Assembly: GCA_041391665.1 (NCBI GenBank)
Contig: JAWKNO010000002.1
Location: forward strand, 1,488,001-1,552,000
Reading direction: 5' to 3'
Length of the DNA: 64,000 nt
Source of the DNA: Bacteroidia bacterium
Lineage (GTDB): Bacteria > Bacteroidota > Bacteroidia > J057
Below, one piece after another: positions 1-8,817 of this stretch (its first letter is position 1; every line of letters begins with the position of its first letter). The position numbers and the translations under genes are program-made. The notes under the pieces were generated by a model. It saw only the letters and a list, made by a program, of their open reading frames with translations, did not search any database and was not told the DNA's origin.

Positions 1-387
1 GAGGATGAGTTTTCTATACGGGAACAGGCAGTCAACCTGCTATTTACGATAAAGGAAAAAGATAGCTTATGTGTGTTGTATGACGAGTACCTCATGGCTT
101 ACCGGAGACAGGACCTCGATGCACTCTCTATGCTTGCGCAGGAAGTACCGGACCTGGGGTGGAATGCCCACGATTTTGTGGAAGCAAGAAACCGCGACTG
201 GATAAAATCCCTGGACTGGCAACTTAAGCGGGAAAGCCTGTTTATTGTCGTTCATGCGGTACAACTTCCGGGCGAATTTGGACTCCTGCATCTGCTGAGA
301 AAAGCGGGCTATGAAGTCAACCCGATTCTGCTTCGGATTCCTCCCTATAAAAACGATCCGCAACGATACGCAAACCCTAAAAAATGA
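1..387 (+). CDS. TraB/GumN family protein, C-terminal fragment (runs in from the left edge)
   Basis: The reading frame is open from base 1 to a stop at 385-387, so only the last 128 codons of the gene are in the window. It aligns by eye with the C-terminal third of the complete TraB/GumN gene that follows 22 bp later: both have a Met-x-x-Tyr-Arg-x-Gln-Asp-Leu segment, an Ala-Arg-Asn-(Arg/Gln)-(Asp/Lys)-Trp-Ile segment, and an end of the type G-x-x-x-L-L-(R/K)-K-x-G-Y-x-V. The family is a metalloprotease-like fold whose C-terminal motif is usually G-A-G-H-L-x-G. Here the same position reads VVHAVQLPGEFG, so the histidine of that motif is missing. The pair is probably a tandem duplication transcribed together. 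The N-terminal half, with the other expected motif, is outside the window, so activity cannot be judged. Confidence 0.75.
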   Translation, partial: EDEFSIREQAVNLLFTIKEKDSLCVLYDEYLMAYRRQDLDALSMLAQEVPDLGWNAHDFVEARNRDWIKSLDWQLKRESLFIVVHAVQLPGEFGLLHLLRKAGYEVNPILLRIPPYKNDPQRYANPKK

Positions 388-409
388 TCCCTACCCTGGA
401 AAAAATCCT

Positions 410-1315
410 ATGAAACATTTATTGTTGTTGATCCTCGTACTGACTGGAAGTGGTTATATTCCCCCAATCTATGCCCAAACTTCCGAATCCCAGGAAGAGG
501 TAGCAGTACCCACAGAAGAGGAAAGCGGGCTTTTCTGGAAGATCACGAGAGATGACCTGGCACAACCCTCTTACCTCTACGGCACCATTCATATTATTCC
601 CAAAGACTCATTTTTCCTGTTACCTCATGTAGAAGAAAACCTCGCCCTGGCTCAACGCCTGGTTTTGGAAATTCCGCTGGATATGAATGCCAGCGCGATG
701 CTGAGCTCTACCATGCAAATGTTTATTCCTGAAGGGAAAACGCTCAAGGCGTTGATGGATCCCGAGGATTATGCCTTCCTTACCCAGTTTATGCAGGATA
801 GTATTTCCACGCCCCTACCCTTCTATCAGCGGATCAAACCTATTTTTATTAGCCAGCACATTTCTACCAGTTACTGTTTTCCTCAGGAAATGGAGTCTTA
901 CGAGCTCTATTTTTCTTCGAAATGCAAAGCAGACAACAAACCTGTTTCCGGGTTGGAAACCATTAGCGAACAAATGCAATATCTCAATAATATGACCATG
1001 GAAGAACAGATCGCATCGCTGGTGAGTGTAATCCGCAATCCCCGGCAAGGTTGTCTGGAATTTGGCGAGATGATTGCTATGTACAGAAAACAGGATCTTA
1101 CCTCCCTGATGAAAATGATGGGGGAAAGTGAAGATGTAAGCGAACATTTGGACCAGCTACTGGATGCCAGAAATCAGAAATGGATTGCAAAGATTGAATC
1201 TTTTGTAAAAGCCGAAAGTGTATTTATTGCTGTAGGCGCAGGACATCTGGGCGGTCCGAATGGAGTGGTAAACCTCTTAAAAAAACAGGGATACACGGTT
1301 GTTCCCATACGATAA
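410..1315 (+). CDS. TraB/GumN family secreted protein
   Basis: The 301-residue product starts with a signal peptide (MKHLLLLILVLTGSG, ending near IYAQ); this ATG is preferred over upstream in-frame codons because those would put a charged extension before the signal sequence. The N-terminal family motif is seen as YLYGTIHIIP and the C-terminal one as VGAGHLGGPNGVV, followed by LLKKQGYTVVPIR at the end. TraB/GumN proteins share a fold with ChaN and EreA-type enzymes, and the two histidine motifs are thought to form the active centre. The bacterial role is unclear, and a periplasmic or outer-membrane lipid-facing site is inferred from the signal peptide. It follows a second copy by 22 bp and precedes a sensor kinase by 17 bp, so the three may be co-transcribed. 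Confidence 0.85.
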   Translation: MKHLLLLILVLTGSGYIPPIYAQTSESQEEVAVPTEEESGLFWKITRDDLAQPSYLYGTIHIIPKDSFFLLPHVEENLALAQRLVLEIPLDMNASAMLSSTMQMFIPEGKTLKALMDPEDYAFLTQFMQDSISTPLPFYQRIKPIFISQHISTSYCFPQEMESYELYFSSKCKADNKPVSGLETISEQMQYLNNMTMEEQIASLVSVIRNPRQGCLEFGEMIAMYRKQDLTSLMKMMGESEDVSEHLDQLLDARNQKWIAKIESFVKAESVFIAVGAGHLGGPNGVVNLLKKQGYTVVPIR

Positions 1316-1332
1316 AGTGAATTACTCAGGGC

Positions 1333-3507
1333 ATGGGCGTCGCAGGCAAAAACGAAGGAAAATATTCCGGTAATCGGTCACTGACAATCGGAGGTAGTCG
1401 CAATCCGCTGCGTATTGCGCTGTTTCTTATCGCCATCATTGGCATAAGCGTAGGCTTTTTGATAAAAACCCAATACCCGAGGATTCTTTTGCCCGAAAAA
1501 CTGTTTTACCCTGTCGTGGCGCTTCCCGGAGTGATTGCACTGTTGTCTTTTGTTATTTCCCATATCCGCCGCAGGCTCATTGATTACAGCTTTGTATCAT
1601 TTGTGCTGATTTACCTGCTGTTGATTTTCCTCGCTTTCCACAACCATTTGGGGACTTATTTTGCGGCAACGCTGGTAGCGGCTCAGATTCTGCTCAATAT
1701 TTCTTTTCGGAAAATACCCGAATTTTTACTCGTTGCCGTTGCCAGTCTGATTCTTTATGCAGTATTGGCGTTTTCTTTTGAAGAACTAAAAATCCATCCC
1801 AATCTTTTTCTCAGTGTCATGGGATTTGCCACGATTGGCAGCGGGATTTTTGTCTGGCTAAACCAAAAACCGGAAGTACAACCGAAGGAATCAGTCGCAG
1901 AAAAAAACGACATACCAGACATTCAACTACCCAATACGCCGCAGTCAGAACTACAGGTCGATGAGCAGGAAAATCCCGGGATTGTATTGCCAGAACCAGC
2001 ATCTGAGACGCCGGCATCCATTATTTACCAGGAAATCTTTGACGCATCGGCTGAAGGTATTTTGATCCTTGCCCCCGAAACATACATCCCCACCCTGGCC
2101 AATCTTCAGGCAAGCCGTTTTTTAGGTTATTCCGCCACCGAACTTTGCCAAAAACCAATCACCTCTTTTTTTGAAGAGTCAGAATCCCGAAAACTTACAA
2201 CATGCTTTGAGCAAACACTGGAAGGGAAAAAACCAACCATAGAAGTAAAAACAAAAAATATTCATGACGAATGGCAGCTCCGTACCGCCACTTCAAGCTT
2301 TATTCTGCTGGGAGGGGAATTTCGGATCATGCTTGTGATAAGGGATGTGGAGGAAGAAGTAAGTGCCGCGATGGCGAGAAACCTGGCAGATCGCCTGTTT
2401 CAGGAAGAAGCCTTGCGGCAGAGTGAGCAAAAATACCGGACATTGGTGGAAAGGATGAATGAAGGGCTCATCCTGACCGACAACGACGAGACCATTCTGT
2501 TTGTCAACAACCGCTTATGCGAAATCATGGGCATGCGGCGGGAAGATGTGGTGGGAAAACGATCGTTTGACGTACTCATGGGGGAAAATACCCGGCAGTT
2601 AATTGAACATAAGTCCATTCTTCGCAGACAGGGAATCTCCGACCAATACGAACTACAGACTACCCGACAGGACGGAGAGACGATCTGGTTGCTGATTGCA
2701 GGCACGCCCTATGTAGATCCCAACGAAGATCTGATTGGAACCATCGCCATTGTGACCGATATCTCTGACCGAAAGTTGACAGAAATTAAATTACAGGAAA
2801 AAAACAATGAACTGGATGCTTTCGTGTATAAGGCCTCCCATGACCTGAAAGGGCCACTGGCTTCTATCATAGGAGTAACCAATATTGCAAGGGAAGAAGT
2901 GAAAGACAGTTCTGCCCACCGGTATTTTGACCTGATTACCAAAAGTGCCCGACGACTGGATGGAATTCTGACAGAACTGCTTGACCTAACCCGCATCAAC
3001 AAAGCCAGTCTTGTCATAGAATCTGTCGACATTCACGCATTGGTGGAGGAAATTATCCATAGTTTACGCCATCTCCCTCAATCAGAAAAAACAGAGTTTA
3101 TCACAGATATTCAAATCGAACAACCTTTCCCCAGTGATAAAAAGATGCTGGTGTCCATTCTCCAAAATCTGATCGTAAACGCAGTAAATTATCAGGATCT
3201 CCGGAAAGAACAACCACAAGTAAAGATCAGCGCTTTTTTGAGAAATGAAAAAGCGGTTTTTAAGGTGGAAGACAATGGTGTGGGAATTCCCGAAAAAATC
3301 CAGGGCAGAGTTTTTGAAATGTTTTACCGGGGCAATACCCTTTCCAAAGGTTCGGGCCTCGGTTTGTACCTCGTCAAAAGCGCTTTGGAAAAACTCAATG
3401 GAACTATTGAACTGCAATCAGAACCCGGAGCAGGAACATTGTTTACCGTAACGATTCCCCCACAGGAAGAACTACTTCTTACGGCAGATACTATTCAGGA
3501 CACATGA
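1333..3507 (+). CDS. Membrane PAS-domain sensor histidine kinase
   Basis: The 724-residue protein has about six hydrophobic segments in residues 20-180, a linker, two PAS domains (about 228-345 and 364-485), a HisKA dimerisation domain and a HATPase_c domain. The phosphoacceptor lies in ASHDLKGPLASI (His503). The ATP-binding boxes are visible: N box NLIVNAVNYQ near 612-621, G1 box DNGVGIPEK starting at Asp647, and G2 box GSGLGLYLVKSALEK. It should autophosphorylate on His503 in response to a signal sensed by the membrane region or the PAS domains; the signal is unknown. No receiver domain is fused and no response regulator is adjacent, so the partner is unknown (a stand-alone receiver lies at 28913). 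It starts 17 bp after the TraB/GumN gene. Confidence 0.9.
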   Translation: MGVAGKNEGKYSGNRSLTIGGSRNPLRIALFLIAIIGISVGFLIKTQYPRILLPEKLFYPVVALPGVIALLSFVISHIRRRLIDYSFVSFVLIYLLLIFLAFHNHLGTYFAATLVAAQILLNISFRKIPEFLLVAVASLILYAVLAFSFEELKIHPNLFLSVMGFATIGSGIFVWLNQKPEVQPKESVAEKNDIPDIQLPNTPQSELQVDEQENPGIVLPEPASETPASIIYQEIFDASAEGILILAPETYIPTLANLQASRFLGYSATELCQKPITSFFEESESRKLTTCFEQTLEGKKPTIEVKTKNIHDEWQLRTATSSFILLGGEFRIMLVIRDVEEEVSAAMARNLADRLFQEEALRQSEQKYRTLVERMNEGLILTDNDETILFVNNRLCEIMGMRREDVVGKRSFDVLMGENTRQLIEHKSILRRQGISDQYELQTTRQDGETIWLLIAGTPYVDPNEDLIGTIAIVTDISDRKLTEIKLQEKNNELDAFVYKASHDLKGPLASIIGVTNIAREEVKDSSAHRYFDLITKSARRLDGILTELLDLTRINKASLVIESVDIHALVEEIIHSLRHLPQSEKTEFITDIQIEQPFPSDKKMLVSILQNLIVNAVNYQDLRKEQPQVKISAFLRNEKAVFKVEDNGVGIPEKIQGRVFEMFYRGNTLSKGSGLGLYLVKSALEKLNGTIELQSEPGAGTLFTVTIPPQEELLLTADTIQDT

Positions 3508-3600
3508 AATGCTGCGAAGAAATAACTTTTTATTTTACGGAATATATTTTAAATTGCACACGCAAACACTGGGAACCTAATGTAGGACCATTTAACTGCT

Positions 3601-4818
3601 ATGCCAGTGAGAGAAGGACTGACCTTCACAAATGCTCATAAAAAGGGTTTATTTGTTCTTTCCATCGTGATACTTGTCCTGACAGCCGGGACAGTCAGTA
3701 TCCGACAACTTTCGAAAGAAGAAAATCTTTCGTTAGAATTTGCTGAACCCTTCTTTACATCACCTGTTTATACCCGGGACTCTGCGTCCAGGCTGGATAT
3801 TAATTTGGCCGACAGTGCGCAGTGGGTCTCACTTAAAGGAATTGGCCCCATACTGGCCAAACGAATCCTTAATTACCGCCGTTCACTGGGAGGCTTTTCT
3901 TCTATTGAGCAGGTGGCACAGGTCTATGGCTTATCCCAGGAGACCTTTGAAACAATAGCCCCCTACCTGTTTGTCAATGAAATCACCGCTCCGGCAAAAC
4001 CGGTCTATACCCATGCCGGGAATTCCCGGTCGGCAGAAGAGTATCCCTTGCTGGATATTAACCTCGCTTCAGCCGAAGAGTTGAAAAAACTTCCGGGTAT
4101 AGGAGATGTATTAAGTGAAAGAATTGTTCGCTACCGAAGCAGCCTCAAAGGCTTTGAATCTGTCGAAGATCTGGGTGCCGTTTATGGCCTGAAACCAGAA
4201 ACACTAAGTGATATTCGCGATTATCTTTATGTCAATACCATGACCCTTTCTGAGATAAGGAAAAATAGTCCCGAAATTCACGATCTTCTGGCTGATAATA
4301 GCGCCAAACAGGAAGAACCTGACCCGGGCATTCGCTCGCTCAATGACTTGCCCTTCGAAGAGCTGACCGGTAATGGTTACTCCCGGGGAAATGATGCCGC
4401 ATCGGGTTCTGCAAAAATCAGGGCATTGGATCTCAATACCGCTGATTCTGCGGAATTAATCACACTGCCGGGGATTGGCGCAGTACTCTCCGGAAAAATC
4501 ATCCGGTACAGAAATAAAGTAGGCTATTTCTTTGACGTTTCCCAACTCCGGGACATCTATGGACTTTCAGAGGAAAATTATCAGCGGATGAGCCCCTACT
4601 TGTATATCGGCAGCATCGAAAATTATCCAAAGCAAGATCTCAATACCGTCTACTTCAGGGTATTGGCCGCATACCCCGCGATTGATCTTTCTCTCGCAGA
4701 AACCATTACCCAGCATCGAAAAAAAACGGGAAGATTTGATTCCTGGGATGAAGTCGCCAGGGTTAAAAATATGACGCCCGAGGCGCTGGAAGTCCTGAAA
4801 GCTTATTTCAAAATCTGA
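3601..4818 (+). CDS. Membrane-anchored protein with four tandem ComEA-type helix-hairpin-helix repeats
   Basis: The 405-residue product has one membrane segment near residues 15-35 and then four repeats of about 60 residues. Each repeat begins L-D-(I/L)-N-x-A and carries a hairpin: GIGPILAKRI, GIGDVLSERI, GIGAVLSGKI and a degenerate fourth, PAIDLSLAETI. Each continues with a Tyr-Arg or His-Arg segment, a Phe, and a second half of the kind VYGLSQETFETI-PYLFV. The GIG hairpin is the sequence-independent DNA-binding element of ComEA, the DNA receptor in natural transformation. Binding of DNA at the periplasmic face is therefore plausible but is inference; a structural or scaffold role is the alternative. 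The gene stands alone with a 93 bp gap upstream and 74 bp downstream. Confidence 0.85.
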   Translation: MPVREGLTFTNAHKKGLFVLSIVILVLTAGTVSIRQLSKEENLSLEFAEPFFTSPVYTRDSASRLDINLADSAQWVSLKGIGPILAKRILNYRRSLGGFSSIEQVAQVYGLSQETFETIAPYLFVNEITAPAKPVYTHAGNSRSAEEYPLLDINLASAEELKKLPGIGDVLSERIVRYRSSLKGFESVEDLGAVYGLKPETLSDIRDYLYVNTMTLSEIRKNSPEIHDLLADNSAKQEEPDPGIRSLNDLPFEELTGNGYSRGNDAASGSAKIRALDLNTADSAELITLPGIGAVLSGKIIRYRNKVGYFFDVSQLRDIYGLSEENYQRMSPYLYIGSIENYPKQDLNTVYFRVLAAYPAIDLSLAETITQHRKKTGRFDSWDEVARVKNMTPEALEVLKAYFKI

Positions 4819-4892
4819 ATCGGTAAATAGTCCGCATTTTTTTTTATCTTGCCTGTTTGATCGCTGTTCCGCAAATCAGGAAAATAACATAT

Positions 4893-5429
4893 ATGAACCT
4901 TACCGAAGCGCTGAAAAGCCATATACGGGAAGTACCGGATTTCCCACTCCCCGGCATTAATTTTAAAGACATTTCCCCGGTTTTCCTCAATCCTGACCTC
5001 ATCAGGGAAACAGCCATAGAACTGGGAAATCACTGGAAAGACGATAGGATTACCAAAGTCATTGGCATCGACAGCCGAGGGTTTCTGTTTGGGCCCCAAA
5101 TGGCCGCAGAATTGGAAGCCGGTTTTGTTATGGTCCGAAAAAAAGGAAAACTTCCGCCTGAAACACTTTCGGTAACTTATGAGTTGGAATACGGAACCGC
5201 GACGCTTGAGTCTGTGAAAAAAGCACTGGAACCCGGAGACCGCGTGATTATTCACGACGATCTGCTGGCAACAGGAGGTACGGCACTTGCGGCAGCCAAA
5301 CTCGCCAATCAACTGGGCGCAGAAGTTGTTGGATTTAGCTTTCTGGTTTGGCTCACATTTTTGCCCGGGTATCATCGACTTCAGGCTATTTCGCCCCATA
5401 TACATACTCTGGTCAGTTACGACCAATAA
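4893..5429 (+). CDS. apt: Adenine phosphoribosyltransferase
   Basis: The 178-residue enzyme salvages adenine: adenine + PRPP gives AMP + pyrophosphate, in the cytoplasm. The PRPP-binding loop is seen as IIHDDLLATGGTA with Asp122 and Asp123, and the N-terminal part has the family signature PDFPLPGINFKDISP. Length is normal for bacterial Apt. The ATG at 4893 gives the usual N-terminus; a 12-residue longer version starting at 4857 (ATC read as a start) is unlikely. The usual hydrophobic residue before Asp-Asp is His here, which is unusual but not in a catalytic position. It lies 27 bp upstream of an acyl-CoA dehydrogenase on the same strand. Confidence 0.95.
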   Translation: MNLTEALKSHIREVPDFPLPGINFKDISPVFLNPDLIRETAIELGNHWKDDRITKVIGIDSRGFLFGPQMAAELEAGFVMVRKKGKLPPETLSVTYELEYGTATLESVKKALEPGDRVIIHDDLLATGGTALAAAKLANQLGAEVVGFSFLVWLTFLPGYHRLQAISPHIHTLVSYDQ

Positions 5430-5456
5430 TTCTCAAAGCATTTAAACCAAACGACT

Positions 5457-6629
5457 ATGAACTCCGCGATTGACTATGCTGCCTCAGGCCTTGATTTTCA
5501 ACTCAGTGAAAATCAACAAATGATCACCGATATGATCCGCCGGTATGGGGAAGAACGCCTACGTCCGGTCATCATGGAATATGATGAATCCCAGGAATTT
5601 CCGATCCAAATATTTAAAGAACTGGGAGAAATGGGCCTGATGGGCGTGCTGGTTCCCGAAGCTTATGGAGGTTCTGGTTTCGGATATTTTGAATATATCA
5701 CTGTCATCAGCGAAGTGGCCAGATTTTGTGGAGGAATCGGGCTTTCGCTCGCAGCCCACAATTCGCTTTGCACAGGGCATATTCTGAAATTTGGCAATGA
5801 AGAACAAAAACAGAGATACCTGCCCAAACTGGCCACTGCCGAATGGATTGGCGCATGGGGACTGACGGAAGCCAATACGGGATCGGATGCAGGAAATATG
5901 CGTACGGTTGCCGTTGAAGATGGCGATTATTATGTGCTCAATGGCTCCAAAAATTTTATCACTCATGGCAAATCCGGCAATGTTGCAGTGGTAATTGCCA
6001 GAACCGGAGAGCCCCGTGCGAGAAATAATGCCACAGCTTTTATTATAGAAAAAGGAACCCCGGGTTTTACCCATGGCAAAAAAGAAAACAAACTCGGAAT
6101 GCGCGCCTCCGAAACTACCGAACTCGTATTTCAGGACTGCCGCGTTCACAAGTCCCAGATATTGGGAAAAGTAGGTGAAGGGTTTAAACAGTCGCTCGTT
6201 GTGCTGGATGGCGGGAGAATTTCTATTGCAGCACTCGGGCTGGGTATCGCCAAAGGCGCATTTGAAGCCAGCGTCAAATATGCAAAAGAACGACAGCAGT
6301 TTGATAAACCCATTTTTGAATTTCAGGCGATTTCCTTCAAACTCGCTGAAATGCAGACAAAAATTGCGGCAGGCGAATTATTGACGTTTAAAGCAGCCGA
6401 TTTGATCAACCGGAAACAGCCCGTTTCAAAAGAATCGGCGATGGCCAAACTTTATACCAGTGAAATGGCGGTTTGGGTGGCCAATGAAGCCGTTCAGATT
6501 TTTGGCGGCTACGGATATATCAAAGACTTTCCGGTGGAAAAATACTACCGCGACGCAAAGTTGTGTACCATAGGCGAAGGCACATCCGAGATACAGAAAC
6601 TGGTCATTGCCAGGTCTGTACTCAACTAG
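5457..6629 (+). CDS. Acyl-CoA dehydrogenase
   Basis: The 390-residue flavoenzyme shows the full acyl-CoA dehydrogenase layout: N-terminal helical domain, beta domain with WGLTEANTGSDAGNMRT, and C-terminal helical domain. The C-terminal signature is EAVQIFGGYGYIKDFPVEKY, and the catalytic base is Glu374 in IGEGTSEIQK, the position used in short- and medium-chain enzymes. It should oxidise an acyl-CoA to the trans-2-enoyl-CoA with electrons passed to electron-transfer flavoprotein. Chain-length or branched-chain preference cannot be decided from sequence reading. It follows apt by 27 bp and is closed by a strong terminator about 100 bp downstream. Confidence 0.93.
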   Translation: MNSAIDYAASGLDFQLSENQQMITDMIRRYGEERLRPVIMEYDESQEFPIQIFKELGEMGLMGVLVPEAYGGSGFGYFEYITVISEVARFCGGIGLSLAAHNSLCTGHILKFGNEEQKQRYLPKLATAEWIGAWGLTEANTGSDAGNMRTVAVEDGDYYVLNGSKNFITHGKSGNVAVVIARTGEPRARNNATAFIIEKGTPGFTHGKKENKLGMRASETTELVFQDCRVHKSQILGKVGEGFKQSLVVLDGGRISIAALGLGIAKGAFEASVKYAKERQQFDKPIFEFQAISFKLAEMQTKIAAGELLTFKAADLINRKQPVSKESAMAKLYTSEMAVWVANEAVQIFGGYGYIKDFPVEKYYRDAKLCTIGEGTSEIQKLVIARSVLN

Positions 6630-6725
6630 TCAGCTCTTTTGCGAAAACTAATCTTTTTACTGCCAGCTGGCATATGGTTTGTAATTTGTTTTAGCAAAAG
6701 TTAACTCCTGGCTTCATGTCTAACG

Positions 6726-6755
6726 ATGCCTCTTCAGTGAAGAGGCATTTTTTAT
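6726..6755 (+). terminator. Rho-independent terminator after the acyl-CoA dehydrogenase gene
   Basis: A perfect 10-bp stem (ATGCCTCTTC pairing with GAAGAGGCAT) with a 3-nt loop is followed by a run of Ts. It lies between the acyl-CoA dehydrogenase stop at 6629 and the next gene at 6819, and reads on the plus strand. Confidence 0.85.
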
Positions 6756-6818
6756 TTGACTTGTAGTAAAAATTCCCTTTTTTTTTAGAACTTTGTGGAG
6801 CAAATCCGTAAAAAAGAC

Positions 6819-7709
6819 ATGAAATTTAGCATCGGAGATAAAATGGCAGACCTGGGCGGGATTTTTCTGGCCCATATTTTCAAATTGCCGGTGTTGATCT
6901 TTTTCCTGCTGATGAAAACCACCACAGTAGGTTACGATTTTCTTAGAACTACAGGGATACCCTGGTTTCGCAAAGAATCTGTCGCAGCTTTCAGGTATCT
7001 CCTGCAAAAAAGCCGCGAAGCCTGGCGAAGTTTCTCTTTCCGAGAAATGTTTCACTTAATACGCATTCAGGGAAAGTGGGTCGCCGTAACAAGCGGGGCG
7101 ATCTCCATCGTAGGTTTTATCTTTATTGGATTGGATTTCGAGGGATTGTATGCACCCGTAAGATTGTCTGAAAGACTTTATCTGATCGAACATGCAGATC
7201 CGTATGTAGCGGACATGGACAAATTTGAGGAGAAAGTCAAAGAAGTAGCCCGCTCGCTGGATGTTCCGCCTGAATGGCTGATGGCAGTCATGTATTCCGA
7301 ATCAAAATTAAACCCCTCGGTAATCAACCGCAGAGGAAGCGGTGCGACCGGTCTTATACAGTTTATGGTTCCTACTGTCAGAGAGCTCAATGACCGGCTG
7401 GGTACCAATTATTATATGAGCGATGTCCGGAAAATGGAGGCACATCAACAAATGGAGCTCGTGAGAGAATATTTACAAACGGTCAGAGAGCGATATGGTG
7501 AATACGAAAGCCTGACTGATTTGTATCTGGCGATTCTTTACCCCAAAGCGCTGGAGTTTGGCCCCACCTATGTCCTTTATGCCAAACCCACCAAAATGTA
7601 CAACCAAAACGTAGGGCTCGACGAAAACAAAGATGGATCGGTAACGGTAACAGATATCAGTGACCGCATGCGGCGGTTATTTCCAACGGCTTTTTATAAA
7701 ATGAAATAA
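6819..7709 (+). CDS. Membrane-anchored lytic transglycosylase-like (SLT) protein
   Basis: The 296-residue product has two hydrophobic segments (about 22-40 and 88-106) and then a lysozyme-like SLT domain. The SLT core is WLMAVMYSESKLNPSV, with Glu161 at the catalytic-acid position, followed by GATGLIQFM. In this family the enzyme cleaves peptidoglycan strands. The usual AY...NAG-type ending is not obvious, so a remodelling or purely structural role is possible. Near the C-terminus LDENKDGSVTVTD has the D-x-N-x-D-G pattern of a calcium-binding EF-hand-like or dockerin-like loop. ATG 6819 is chosen over the GTG at 6795. The gene is preceded by a terminator and is convergent with metX. Confidence 0.75.
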   Translation: MKFSIGDKMADLGGIFLAHIFKLPVLIFFLLMKTTTVGYDFLRTTGIPWFRKESVAAFRYLLQKSREAWRSFSFREMFHLIRIQGKWVAVTSGAISIVGFIFIGLDFEGLYAPVRLSERLYLIEHADPYVADMDKFEEKVKEVARSLDVPPEWLMAVMYSESKLNPSVINRRGSGATGLIQFMVPTVRELNDRLGTNYYMSDVRKMEAHQQMELVREYLQTVRERYGEYESLTDLYLAILYPKALEFGPTYVLYAKPTKMYNQNVGLDENKDGSVTVTDISDRMRRLFPTAFYKMK

Positions 7710-7745
7710 AATAGCTGCTTAAAGCAGACGCTTTTGAACCATATT

Positions 7746-8762
7746 TCATGATAACCCAAACGCCCGGATCAGCTTGGTCAACTTTTCTGTTTCGATCAAA
7801 AAACCGTCATGCCCAAAATCAGAGCTTATTTCCCGGTAAATAGCTCCAGGAATATGCTCTGCCAGCAATTTTTGCTCATTCACCGGAAAAAGAATATCTG
7901 AGTCCAGCCCAATGACCAGGGTTTTTGCCCGGATGGCCTGAAGCGCTGTTTCGACTCCTCCCCGCCCCCTGCCCACATGATGCGAATCCATCGCTTTGGA
8001 TAATGCCCAATAGGAAAATGCGTGAAATCGTTTCACCAGTTTATCGCCCTGATACCGCTGATAAGAAGACGCCAGGAAATCGTCTGTTTTTTCGTCAGTA
8101 GATTCTTGTTGGGTGGCAGAATAAGCCCCATAGCCCCGATAGGAAAGCAAGGCAACAGAACGAGCCGCGCGCATACCTGCCAGACCGGCATCCGGGCGGG
8201 AGTTTTTCCATGTGACATCCGCTTGTATCGCCAGCCGCTGCGATTCATTGAAGGCAATTCCCCAGGGAGAATGTTGAGCATTCGTCGCAATAGGGATCAG
8301 ATAGTCAAAAACTTCAGGCTGCAAAATGGCCCACTCCAGTGCCTGTTGCCCGCCCAGTGAACCACCTAAAATCAAACGGATTCGCTCGATTTTCAGGTGT
8401 TGTCTCAGCAGGTCAAATGCACGGGCAATATCCCGGTTGGTAAGCAGGGGGAATGTATGATAATAGGGTTCTCCCGTCGCCGGATTGACAGATAAAGCAT
8501 TCGTAGAACCGTAACACGAGCCCGGCATATTGGCACAAATCAGAAAATCACGGGCGGGATCAAACAGTAACCCATCGCCAATCATTCCCGGCCACCACTC
8601 AGGCACAATGGCATTGGCGGTAAGGGCATGACAAAACCAGACAATATTATCCCGCGCAGGATTGATCGTACCCAATGTTGCGTAGGCAAGTGTCAATTCC
8701 GGCAGGATTTCCCCTGATTCCAGTTGAAACGGTTGTTGATAATGGAAAAAATGTGTCTGCAT
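7746..8762 (-). CDS. metX: Homoserine O-acetyltransferase (MetX-type)
   Basis: The 338-residue alpha/beta-hydrolase-fold enzyme transfers an acyl group, usually acetyl from acetyl-CoA, to homoserine as the first step committed to methionine. Family hallmarks are seen: WWPGMIGDGLLFDP, ICANMPGSCYGSTNALSVNP, nucleophile Ser135 in GGSLGGQQALEW, an Asp in VIGLDSDILFP and a C-terminal His in SDFGHDGFLIE. Whether acetyl or succinyl is used cannot be read safely from sequence. It is 55 bp downstream of metY, whose enzyme uses its product. An intrinsic terminator ends only a few bases before this start codon, so expression probably depends on readthrough. Confidence 0.93.
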   Translation of the reverse strand: MQTHFFHYQQPFQLESGEILPELTLAYATLGTINPARDNIVWFCHALTANAIVPEWWPGMIGDGLLFDPARDFLICANMPGSCYGSTNALSVNPATGEPYYHTFPLLTNRDIARAFDLLRQHLKIERIRLILGGSLGGQQALEWAILQPEVFDYLIPIATNAQHSPWGIAFNESQRLAIQADVTWKNSRPDAGLAGMRAARSVALLSYRGYGAYSATQQESTDEKTDDFLASSYQRYQGDKLVKRFHAFSYWALSKAMDSHHVGRGRGGVETALQAIRAKTLVIGLDSDILFPVNEQKLLAEHIPGAIYREISSDFGHDGFLIETEKLTKLIRAFGLS

Positions 8763-8763
8763 A

Positions 8764-8798
8764 AAACAAAAAAATCCCCGGGCAAATATACCCGGGGA
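8764..8798 (-). terminator. Intrinsic terminator between metY and metX
   Basis: On the minus strand a perfect 8-bp GC-rich stem (TCCCCGGG with CCCGGGGA, loop TATATTTG) is followed by seven Ts, a G and four more Ts. The T-run ends one base before the metX start codon. It should end most metY transcripts and leave metX as a readthrough product. Confidence 0.85.
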
Positions 8799-8817
8799 GC
8801 AAAATTACAATTTATTC

